This document shows, piece by piece, positions 1 through 6,375 of a DNA stretch of 9,315 bases. Position 1 is the stretch's first letter, and every line of letters starts with the position of its first letter. A program made the position numbers and the translations under genes. Source of the stretch: UBA7236 sp964638865 (lineage in GTDB: Bacteria > Bacteroidota > Bacteroidia > Chitinophagales > BACL12); assembly GCA_964638865.1 (NCBI GenBank), contig CAZXBG010000149.1, forward strand, positions 1 through 9,315. The letters are read 5' to 3'. The notes under the pieces are model-generated. The model was not told where the DNA came from and did no database searches. It saw nothing but the letters and a program-made list of their open reading frames with translations.

Positions 1-385
1 AGTGACTTAGTGTTTAACACATTGAAACTTGATGCTACATCCGACCCAGCCAAATCCCATAGACTTTATTATACGATTATGAGAACCATGATTGATAATT
101 TACCTAAAGGAAAGGATAAGGAAAAAAAAGTTAAGAGATTATATCTATTATGAAAAGAGTCTATTTTTAAATAGAGGGCAAGATAAGGATGAGTATGGAA
201 TTAGGGGGAGCGATGAAAGAATGACATATATCGATAATTTTCTACAAGTTGCATTGGAAAAAGTGTATGAGTGGGTTAGAACAGGAGCAAATCCATTTGA
301 TTTATACATGTCGTTTTACAGTCTTAATGAGGAAAAGGGGTATCATAAAAAGAAAATTGAAAATCAAAGCACCTTTGACCAATAG
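1..385 (+). CDS. 3' end of an unrecognised gene, apparently frameshifted
   Basis: Frame 1 is open from the left edge to a TGA at 151-153 and reads as plausible protein (SDLVFNTLKLDATSDPAKSH at its start). Frame 2 is open from about 92 to a TAG at 383-385 and also reads as protein, with acidic and aromatic stretches such as LQVALEKVYEWVRTG. The frames meet at a run of eight A at 122-129. Removing one A joins them as DKEKKLRDYIYYEKSLF without a stop, so I read this as one gene with an indel, real or a sequencing error. The frame-2 segment starts only with TTG (92); its first ATG is at 221 and would give a 54-residue protein, so a separate small gene is possible. No family is recognised. It converges on the minus-strand gene ending at 433, and no convincing terminator is visible between them. 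Confidence 0.45.
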
Positions 386-432
386 TTAACGGGCTTATTG
401 AGAGTTCCACTACATAAAAAAAGTAATTCACC

Positions 433-903
433 TCAAGCCTGTTGTTTATAAATAATATATAAATGTGAATTTGTAATTTCTTTATAATGGTGCAAATCAA
501 AACTGCTTAAATAACCAGGATAAACTTTTCCAAATTCTTGCATTATTGTTTCTAGTCTGGTAATCCCATTAATGAATCTTATTTCTTGGCCTCCAATGTG
601 TTGAGCCAATTTAAGGTATCGAGCCTTTTCAGAGTCCATTCGTAGTTTATCATAAGCAAGGTAAACGGCTTCTGTAATTTTGGTTTTCCTACCGTTTGCA
701 GGTGAAACCAATACCGAAAGCCTTGTATGAGTTAAGGGGTGTTCACCATGATGCGCCAAATGTGCTCGTATTAGATGTAATGCAGAATAAAATGATATTG
801 TTGTCTTCCAATCCCAAAATAAATCTGGACTATTTACGCATAGGCCACATAGAGCTTTTATGTTATGCTCAAATTGGTGTATGTGTTCAGAAAAATCAGC
901 CAT
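433..903 (-). CDS. HEPN-like small helical protein
   Basis: This 156-residue protein looks almost wholly alpha-helical. Its core (residues 28-60) reads LFWDWKTTISFYSALHLI followed by a His-rich helix and a PLTHTR turn. A later helix has the form YDKLRMDSEKARY (84-96). This layout, a W-x-x-x-x-x-F-Y-x-A-x-H helix, then G-x-x-P-x-T-H, then an S-x-x-A-R-Y helix, resembles HEPN-type helical proteins, a superfamily that includes RNase toxins and nucleotide-binding partners. Two matches to the HEPN RNase motif R-x(4-6)-H exist: R46 with H51 or H52, and R95 with H102. I cannot tell whether either is the true site. It starts with ATG 8 nt after the stop of the upstream gene on the same strand, so the two are probably cotranscribed. 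There is no clear Shine-Dalgarno site. Function is inference, and no homologue was searched. Confidence 0.7.
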   Translation of the reverse strand: MADFSEHIHQFEHNIKALCGLCVNSPDLFWDWKTTISFYSALHLIRAHLAHHGEHPLTHTRLSVLVSPANGRKTKITEAVYLAYDKLRMDSEKARYLKLAQHIGGQEIRFINGITRLETIMQEFGKVYPGYLSSFDLHHYKEITNSHLYIIYKQQA

Positions 904-911
904 TAAAGTAG

Positions 912-1385
912 TTATAAGTCCACTTTGTAGAACGCAGGTGGGGGTAAAAGATTATCAGACTCATAAAAAATTGTTAAGTCTAACGATAACCCTGTTGTGC
1001 TATATTTTGAATTAATAGTAGAAATTAAGTTTATCAAAGCATCCTCTGTGCGGTCATCTCCATCAGAAATAACAACCCAAACGTATGCCTTGTTGCTTTC
1101 AACTGTTATATATGAATTTATTAGATTCATGTCTTTCATTTGTATAAATAGATTTTTAAGTAGCTGAGGTGCTACAATACTTTTTCTCATTTTGTTCATT
1201 TCGGTCCCAATCCCGATTTCGTCTCTTTTTATAATTGATGTAAACATGCGCGTTTGATCGTCATTTGCAATATCCAATTCTACTGATAATCTATCCACTG
1301 TAAGTTTATCAACGATACTATCAATTAATTCAATCATTTTGGGTTTCAAATGATTTTCGGCTGATGTTTCTTGAATGTTTGGCAT
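912..1385 (-). CDS. Unrecognised 157-aa partner of the HEPN-like gene
   Basis: I place the start at the ATG at 1383-1385 (MPNIQETSAENHLKPK). The frame extends upstream to a TTG at 1464-1466, but the extra 27 codons are less protein-like and a candidate -7 box (TACATTTA, minus strand, 1414-1421) lies inside them. The protein has a helical N-terminal half (11-90). Its C-terminal half runs beta strand AYVWVVISDGDD (100-111), helix DALINLISTINSKY, then strand LSLDLTIFYESD and an LPPPAFYKV tail. Strand, acidic turn, helix, strand and proline tail recall the C-terminal part of degenerate nucleotidyltransferases that accompany HEPN proteins. There is no GS-x-DxD catalytic motif, so this is only a weak structural analogy. 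It is the first gene of a two-gene unit with the HEPN-like gene. An antitoxin or regulatory partner is one possibility; an unrelated conserved protein is another. Confidence 0.65.
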   Translation of the reverse strand: MPNIQETSAENHLKPKMIELIDSIVDKLTVDRLSVELDIANDDQTRMFTSIIKRDEIGIGTEMNKMRKSIVAPQLLKNLFIQMKDMNLINSYITVESNKAYVWVVISDGDDRTEDALINLISTINSKYSTTGLSLDLTIFYESDNLLPPPAFYKVDL

Positions 1386-1466
1386 TTTATTATTCTTTTT
1401 GACGTTCCTGAGATAAATGTATTTTATTAAATAAGATTCATTTGCATCGTTGTTATCCACAAACAA

Positions 1467-2009
1467 GTGTTGATAAACAAGAGTAAGGCAAATTTAAATT
1501 ATTTCTTGCAAAGAACATAATGAACGCTATTGGATTGCAAAAATTTTACCAAATATGCAAGATTTCCAAAGTTATGACGTAAATGTTGCTTGTCAGATGT
1601 CGTTACCCACCTACTTGTGACAGGCTGAATTATTTTATATACTAAAAAAGACACAGTTAGTCTTAGGTTTTCCCCATAAATCCAATGTTTTCAAGGCTTT
1701 ATTCGAAAAGGTACTTTATGTGAAACACTAAAATTCGATTTTTCCTTTAAAGTTCTTTTAAATAAAGCATTCGGGACACTTTAAGGCGATTCTTCAGTGT
1801 AAATAAGTATACAATTGCCTTAAAAAATTCGGTTAATGCGGTTGTTCCAATTAACAAATTACCAAATTGAAAATTGAAAATTGAAAATCCTTTAAGGATT
1901 TGGTAATTTTCGATTGTCAATTTGGTAATTGAATCTGTAAACTGAGCTCAGATTAATGTCCTAAAGTAACAAATTGACAATCGAAAATTGGAAATTTCTT
2001 GAGCTCATA
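1467..2009. other. Gene-free spacer
   Basis: I see no supportable gene on either strand here. All frames are broken by frequent stops. The longest protein-like stretch is 34 codons on the plus strand (1766-1867) with no start codon. A slightly more GC-balanced patch at about 1590-1625 has no recognisable identity. The right end holds the inverted A/T-rich repeats described separately. The segment could be decayed sequence between the accessory pair on its left and the conserved genes on its right. Confidence 0.6.
1857..1989. repeat. Inverted A/T-rich repeat cluster (three related arms)
   Basis: A long imperfect hairpin spans about 1857-1930. The arms share ACCAAATTGA / TCAATTTGGT and are centred on AATCC-TTTAA-GGATT (1886-1900). 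The left arm also contains three tandem copies of the heptamer TTGAAAA. A third arm at 1970-1989 is an exact 20-bp reverse complement of 1905-1924, so two alternative hairpins compete for the middle arm. This could act as a transcript-end structure, but it is long, A/T-rich and partly tandem, which fits a dispersed intergenic repeat better. Confidence 0.75.
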
Positions 2010-2051
2010 AAATAAAAATGTCGGTAAAATACATCACCGACATTTTTATTT
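2010..2051 (-). terminator. Hairpin terminator after the DUF4142 gene
   Basis: There is a perfect 16-bp inverted repeat (2010-2025 with 2036-2051) around a 10-nt loop. The inner stem is ATGTCGGT/ACCGACAT and the outer stem is A/T-only, so the minus-strand transcript ends in a U-rich tract. It begins 18 nt past the stop codon of the gene ending at 2069. The A-rich and T-rich outer arms would let it work in both directions. Confidence 0.85.
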
Positions 2052-2068
2052 GTAAATTATCTTAAATA

Positions 2069-2632
2069 TTACTTTGCATCTTTCGCCATTTCCTGACAAT
2101 GTTCGGCATGGGTGAGGTGTTCACGTAAACTTGGTAGTGTACTATTCGCCAATGCTAATACATCTGGATTTTCACTTTCATCAATTGCTTTCACATACCT
2201 GTCTATTGCATCTTTATGCGATTTAACCATAAGGTCTGAATATTCCTTATCAAAATCATAGCCTGTTTTTTTAGCAAGGTTTTCATATTTTCTCTCCCCC
2301 TCATTATCGGCATAGGTTGGAATTGATATGCCCAGTTTCGAAGCTAAGGCTACTACTTGGGCATTTACCTTTTTATGATCTTCCAACATCATTTTTGCCA
2401 TATCCTTAGTTTCTTGCATTGCGGCAGCGGTTGTTGCCAATTCAGAAAGGTGAATTGATTGCAAGTTGATTTCTGCTGCATCACGCAAAAATTCAGCATC
2501 GGCACTGTTATTCTCCTTTTTTTCTTCGCGCGACAATCCGTCATCATTCAGATCCGTAGATTTTTCGGAATTACAAGACACAATTACAAGTGCAAGCACA
2601 GGTACTACAATGTTCCATTTTCTTAATTTCAT
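2069..2632 (-). CDS. DUF4142-type lipoprotein
   Basis: This 187-residue protein has a lipoprotein signal: KLRK at residues 2-5, a hydrophobic stretch to residue 18, and the lipidation cysteine C20 in the lipobox VIVSC. The mature part is helical and has the hallmarks of the DUF4142 family, whose fold is ferritin-like. These are a helix with MMLEDHKKVNAQV (81-93), a proline-containing turn, YDFDKEYSDLMVKSHKDAI (125-143), and a closing helix SLREHLTHAEHC (168-179). The repeated D/E-x-x-H patterns could bind metal, but this is not established for the family as far as I know. Residues 27-38 (DLNDDGLSREEK) resemble a calcium EF-hand loop without its final Glu. Location is probably the periplasmic or outer-membrane face. 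It lies 24 nt after the small gene at 2657-2872, probably in one transcript, and ends at a strong hairpin. DUF4142 proteins are often stress-associated; the role here is unknown. Confidence 0.9.
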   Translation of the reverse strand: MKLRKWNIVVPVLALVIVSCNSEKSTDLNDDGLSREEKKENNSADAEFLRDAAEINLQSIHLSELATTAAAMQETKDMAKMMLEDHKKVNAQVVALASKLGISIPTYADNEGERKYENLAKKTGYDFDKEYSDLMVKSHKDAIDRYVKAIDESENPDVLALANSTLPSLREHLTHAEHCQEMAKDAK

Positions 2633-2656
2633 AATAATATTTTTTTTATTTTTAAA

Positions 2657-2872
2657 TTATAAATAGGTGGTTGGTAAAAGTTTTCTGTAATTATCAATTT
2701 GCAGTTCTGAATCTTTTTCCTTTTCATGCTGCAAAAAATTATTAAAATCCTGAAAAGAATGCCAAATTTTTCTGTTAAAAAAGGATAAAAAATGATGTGT
2801 TTCCGCATTATAAAAAACAAATGCATGTGTTTCCTCATTTAATACATCCGATATATCGATAAATTTTATCAT
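2657..2872 (-). CDS. Small conserved-looking protein of unknown function
   Basis: A 71-residue protein starts with ATG at 2870-2872. It begins MIKFIDISDVLNEETHAFVF and continues with short alternating hydrophobic and polar segments (YNAETHHFLSFFNRKIWHSF), then an acidic helix and a YRKLLPTTYL tail. The composition reads like a real compact alpha/beta protein. The overlapping frame at 2629-2838 is low-complexity and overlaps the next gene, so I prefer this one. It ends 24 nt before the DUF4142 lipoprotein gene on the same strand, and the spacer is A/T-only as in many Bacteroidota leaders, so the two may form an operon. It has no signal peptide or transmembrane helix, so it is probably cytoplasmic. 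No family is recognised, and existence as a gene is likely but not certain. Confidence 0.55.
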   Translation of the reverse strand: MIKFIDISDVLNEETHAFVFYNAETHHFLSFFNRKIWHSFQDFNNFLQHEKEKDSELQIDNYRKLLPTTYL

Positions 2873-3075
2873 TGGGTTTTAAATTTAATACTCATAACCC
2901 AAACATTATTCGGTCCAATTTTCAAAAGCCCCTAAATACAATAATTTCGAGCCATTGAAATTTAATATAGCGATTATAGCTATACCCAATTGTAGAAATA
3001 ATTACACGGTAAGGCGAGTGAAAGAAGAAGAAATGGGCGGCGAGACTGCTTCTGAGCGAACCCCCTATATGGCAA

Positions 3076-4017
3076 TTAAAATTTTCTGTTAAAACTAAGT
3101 CCTACGGCGCTATTGCTATTATCTATAGGCACGCTGTAAAAATTCCAGCCGGAAAGTTTTTCTGTATTATCATTATCAATCAGGTTCCATGCTCCCAAAA
3201 GCATAGTAGCCGATCCAACACCAATATTTACCATTGATAACACTTTTTGACTTTCATTTGTATAACCAATACCGAAGTCATCGGGCAACATTGCAGAACC
3301 TATTACTATTTGTGAAGTGCCGGAAATAATACCCATAATTGGCATTAATTTATCATTGTTGTCTAAACCAATTTGCACCGTATTTACGGCACTCATTGCA
3401 ATATTCAATCCGGTTAAAACAGAGGACGTAATTCCATATTCAGGTGATATATAATTATTATCATAATAATAGATGGGATTGCCGTAAGTAGGTTGAATAG
3501 TTGCACACTCCTCTTTGCTTAATCCGCTTTGTGAGATCCATGTTTCTATCTGTTCATCATGCATTGCTAAAACTTCATCATATTTGAATTTTTGATTTAT
3601 ATACTCAGCAATATTTCTTCCTGCAGTTTGTTCAATTAAATAACCAACTGCGCAGATGGTTCCATCCTTATCAATAAAACAAGGTTTGCGTTGATCTGTA
3701 TAATCATAGTTTTTGGGGAAAACTCCTTTTGTCCAATAGTCATGCAGCAAATCCAAAAGCATAACTCTGTTTTTCTGAAGTTCCGGAGAAAGGTAAGAAA
3801 CCTCTTTGCTGCGCAGAAGATGTTCCGCATATTCGAGATGGGTTTTTATGCGTAGATCATTATCTGCTGTTGTATTAGGTTCGTATCCGAATTTGGAGAT
3901 AAAACTTGCATCGCCGATAATAGGATTTACCGTTTGTGTTCTATCAGTTTCAGCTCCGCTAAAACTCCATAGCAGAATTGCAATCAGCAGCAATAAAAAG
4001 GAAAAAATATTTTTCAT
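3076..4017 (-). CDS. Secreted protein with a conserved PCFIDxDGTxCAVGYL block, function unknown
   Basis: This 313-residue protein has a Sec-type signal peptide (hydrophobic residues 5-18, likely cleavage after SFSGA near 22). Residues 50-110 are helical. They are followed by the most striking part, KPCFIDKDGTICAVGYLIEQ (111-130), with two cysteines (C113, C122) that could form a disulfide, then WISQSGLSKEECATIQPTYG (160-179) with a third cysteine. I recall blocks of this type in secreted proteins of Bacteroidota and Myxococcota without an assigned function. The C-terminal third has glycine-rich hydrophobic segments (about 195-215, 224-245, 258-280) and ends in phenylalanine, which would fit outer-membrane insertion, but that is inference. 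The ATG at 4015-4017 is a good start because it directly precedes the signal peptide. It stands alone, with over 200 nt of spacer on each side. Confidence 0.8.
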   Translation of the reverse strand: MKNIFSFLLLLIAILLWSFSGAETDRTQTVNPIIGDASFISKFGYEPNTTADNDLRIKTHLEYAEHLLRSKEVSYLSPELQKNRVMLLDLLHDYWTKGVFPKNYDYTDQRKPCFIDKDGTICAVGYLIEQTAGRNIAEYINQKFKYDEVLAMHDEQIETWISQSGLSKEECATIQPTYGNPIYYYDNNYISPEYGITSSVLTGLNIAMSAVNTVQIGLDNNDKLMPIMGIISGTSQIVIGSAMLPDDFGIGYTNESQKVLSMVNIGVGSATMLLGAWNLIDNDNTEKLSGWNFYSVPIDNSNSAVGLSFNRKF

Positions 4018-4233
4018 ACGTGGTATTTTAAAAGGTTATTTATTAATGATCACAAAATATTAGTGAAGCCGGGTTTGTTGTTGTAAGATTAATAAATTTT
4101 TCAATTCTTTGCCTAACTTGGTCCAATATTCTTGTAAAAAAACTGTCATAAACACTGGCACGGACTTTTGATTTACTAAACCCAAATTCCGGACAAGCAT
4201 TAGCATTTAAAAATTTTAAATTATTTCAAAATT

Positions 4234-5142
4234 CTATTTCTTTACTTCCTGTTCGGCGGGTTTATTCATTTTCCGGGAATAATTCAAAACATATATCCCC
4301 AATAAAATAAACAACATCCCTATAAAATGGTGAAAAAACAATTTCTCCCCATCCAAAAATCCGATAATGATGGCAACAACCGGAATAAGATAGGTAACTA
4401 AAGAACCGAAAATGGCGTCTGTTCGCTGCACTAATGTATAATATCCAATTGATGCTACTACTGTTCCGAAAAAGGAAAGGGCAATGATACTGGATAAACT
4501 TATACGGAAAAATTCGTCGTTGGCGTGCGACATAAAACCTGTGCTGAATAAATAGATAATTGCAGGTATTCCTATAAAAGAAAATCCGACTGCACCCAAA
4601 ACCAATGGATGTGCCGTTTGTAAATATCGTTTTACGAGGTTTGCACTTGTAGCATAACTGATAGTAGCAGCAAATATGGGCAGTGCATATAACAAATTAC
4701 TTTTGCCATTTTCCGTATGATCAAATACTACTAAAATAATTGCGCCTGTCAAAGCAATGATCAAACCCAATAATTTATTTTTTTCGAATTTCATTCCGAA
4801 AAGCAATACTCCGAGAATGAAGGTGAATACAGGAGTTAAAGAATTTAATACCCCTGTAATTCCGCTTTCAATATGGGTTTGCGAAAAAGTAAAACAAAAG
4901 GCAGGTAAACCGCTTCCGAAAAATCCTACCATACAGTAATATTTAATTTCGCTTCTTTTTATTTTTTTATAGTAAATGAAAATAAAGGGTAGTGTTGCGA
5001 TAAAGGAAAAGGAAATACGAATTGCAGCAACCTGGTCCCAACTGAAGGTTTTTAATCCATATTTCATAAATATGAACGAAAACCCCCAAATCATGCTGAG
5101 CACGATTAGAAGGAGCCAGTTTTGGGTGGAATATTTTTGCAT
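4234..5142 (-). CDS. EamA/DMT-family inner-membrane transporter
   Basis: This 302-residue protein has about ten hydrophobic helices in two homologous halves, the normal architecture and length of the drug/metabolite transporter (DMT) superfamily with two EamA domains (about 8-140 and 150-288). The first half has the typical opening LLIVLSMIWGFSFIFMKYGL (11-30) and the GVLNSLTPVFTFILG helix (97-111). The second half has AIFGSLVTYLIPVVAIIIG (243-261) followed by GEKLFFHHFIGMLFILLGIY. The C-terminal tail is charged (KMNKPAEQEVKK), as usual for the cytoplasmic end. DMT exporters move small metabolites or amino acids, and the substrate cannot be read from sequence. It is on the same strand as obgE but 206 nt downstream, beyond a repeat-rich spacer, so cotranscription is uncertain. 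The ATG at 5140-5142 lies just before the first helix and fits the family. Confidence 0.93.
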   Translation of the reverse strand: MQKYSTQNWLLLIVLSMIWGFSFIFMKYGLKTFSWDQVAAIRISFSFIATLPFIFIYYKKIKRSEIKYYCMVGFFGSGLPAFCFTFSQTHIESGITGVLNSLTPVFTFILGVLLFGMKFEKNKLLGLIIALTGAIILVVFDHTENGKSNLLYALPIFAATISYATSANLVKRYLQTAHPLVLGAVGFSFIGIPAIIYLFSTGFMSHANDEFFRISLSSIIALSFFGTVVASIGYYTLVQRTDAIFGSLVTYLIPVVAIIIGFLDGEKLFFHHFIGMLFILLGIYVLNYSRKMNKPAEQEVKK

Positions 5143-5155
5143 GAAAGCTCTTTGA

Positions 5156-5352
5156 ATGAGTTATGAGTGATGAGTTATGCTATGAGTTATGAGTAATGAG
5201 TGATGTGCTAGCTGAATACATCGGCGTCTGGAAATGAGTTTTAGTTTGCGCGCATCGTACTCGTATTTTAAATTGTTACTAGGTACTTTCCTTAATTACT
5301 AAATTTTTTTACCTTCGATAAACCCACTCATTTCTCATTACTCATAACTCAT
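5156..5352. repeat. Short-period ATGAGTTAT repeats and a 19-bp terminal inverted repeat
   Basis: ATGAGTTAT occurs at 5156, 5170 and 5182, and ATGAGTTATGAGT is repeated exactly at 5156-5168 and 5182-5194. The 19 bases at 5182-5200 return as an exact reverse complement at 5334-5352, enclosing 133 nt. The right arm includes the stop codon of obgE (5349-5351), so the repeat has grown up to or into the gene end. The structure resembles a small non-autonomous element or a dispersed intergenic repeat. No transposase or target duplication was seen. Confidence 0.75.
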
Positions 5353-6341
5353 CCGTTCAGTTCCTTCCAGATAACATCTTTCAATTTATCCAAATTTTTT
5401 CCTGTGTGTGAGGAAATGAATATCGGTTCGAGTTTTTTAGGTAATTCTTTTTTCAGCATTTTTTCCAATTCAGCATCAATAAGATCGCATTTTGTAATTG
5501 CGAGAATTATTTTTTTGGATAATAATTCTTTATTGTATTTTTTTAATTCGCTGAGCAGAATTTTATAGGTTGTTTTAATATCCTTATCCTCACAACTAAT
5601 TAAAAAAAGCAAAGCGGAATTTCTTTCAATATGTTTTAAAAAACGAATTCCCAGTCCCTTTCCTTCACTTGCACCTTCTATTATTCCCGGAATATCCGCC
5701 ATAATAAAAGAGCGATGATCGCGATAGGAAACGATACCTAAATTCGGCACTAAAGTGGTAAATGCATAATCGGCAATTTCGGGTTTTGCAGCGGATAAAA
5801 CGGATAACAAAGTAGATTTTCCTGCATTTGGGAAACCCACAAGACCAATATCAGCCAAAACCTTTAATTCAAGAATTTTCCATGCTTCAATTCCCGGTTC
5901 GCCGGGTTGTGCATATCTGGGAGTTTGTTTGGTTGGCGTTTTAAAATTATTATTTCCAAGTCCTCCTCTTCCTCCCGGGATCCAGGTAATTTCCTGACCA
6001 TCATCCACAATTTCAGCTTCTATTGCGCCTGTTTCAAAATCTTTAGCAACAGTTCCAAGTGGAACTTCAAGAACTATATCTTCCCCTTCCTTACCGGTGC
6101 GCAATTGACCAACACCATAATCGCCGGCATTTGCAATAATATGTTTGCGATATTTTAAATGCAATAAGGTCCACAATTGGGCATTGCCCCTTAAAATAAT
6201 GTGACCTCCCCTACCGCCATCCCCGCCATCAGGACCTCCGTTCATGGTATTTTTATCCCGGTGAAAGTGTACACTTCCTGCGCCACCGTTGCCACTTTTG
6301 CAATGAATTTTTACGTAATCTACAAAATTTTGTTTTTCCAT
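5349..6341 (-). CDS. obgE: GTPase Obg/CgtA
   Basis: This essential ribosome-assembly GTPase acts on the 50S subunit and in stress signalling. The 330-residue protein has the glycine-rich Obg fold (1-158: SGNGGAGSVHFHRDK, NGGPDGGDGGRGG, GGRGGLGNNNF) followed by the G domain (about 160-328). GTP motifs are G1 GFPNAGKST (169-177), switch I YAFTTLVPN (192-200), G3 DIPGIIEGA (216-224) and G5 SSHTG (310-314). The G4 base-recognition motif reads TKCD (283-286) in place of NKxD. From memory, S/T in this position is common in Bacteroidota Obg, so it is a lineage variant rather than decay. The C-terminal OCT domain of some Obg proteins is absent, and the length is normal for the short form. It starts 34 nt after adk and is almost certainly transcribed from the same promoter. 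Confidence 0.98.
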   Translation of the reverse strand: MEKQNFVDYVKIHCKSGNGGAGSVHFHRDKNTMNGGPDGGDGGRGGHIILRGNAQLWTLLHLKYRKHIIANAGDYGVGQLRTGKEGEDIVLEVPLGTVAKDFETGAIEAEIVDDGQEITWIPGGRGGLGNNNFKTPTKQTPRYAQPGEPGIEAWKILELKVLADIGLVGFPNAGKSTLLSVLSAAKPEIADYAFTTLVPNLGIVSYRDHRSFIMADIPGIIEGASEGKGLGIRFLKHIERNSALLFLISCEDKDIKTTYKILLSELKKYNKELLSKKIILAITKCDLIDAELEKMLKKELPKKLEPIFISSHTGKNLDKLKDVIWKELNG

Positions 6342-6375
6342 TATTGAGCAGGTTTTGCTGCCTTTTCCCTCTTAT

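Noticed and set aside
389..442. Weak hairpin between the convergent genes at the left
   Set aside because: The arms ACGGGCTT and AAGCCTGT pair with a mismatch over a loop of nearly 40 nt, so it is not a credible terminator.
696..911. Plus-strand 71-codon frame opposite the HEPN-like gene
   Set aside because: It lies wholly antisense to a better gene with protein-like composition and has no promoter or family signal of its own.
1766..1867. Plus-strand 34-codon protein-like stretch (SIRDTLRRFFSVNKYT...)
   Set aside because: It follows a stop, has no ATG, GTG or TTG at its beginning, and runs into the inverted repeat. It may be a gene remnant but cannot be supported.
1857..1989. CRISPR-like array
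   Set aside because: Repeats are inverted, overlapping and short-period, with no regular spacers and no cas genes nearby.
2629..2838. Alternative 69-codon minus-strand frame
   Set aside because: It is low-complexity, overlaps the start of the DUF4142 gene, and overlaps the more convincing 71-residue frame.
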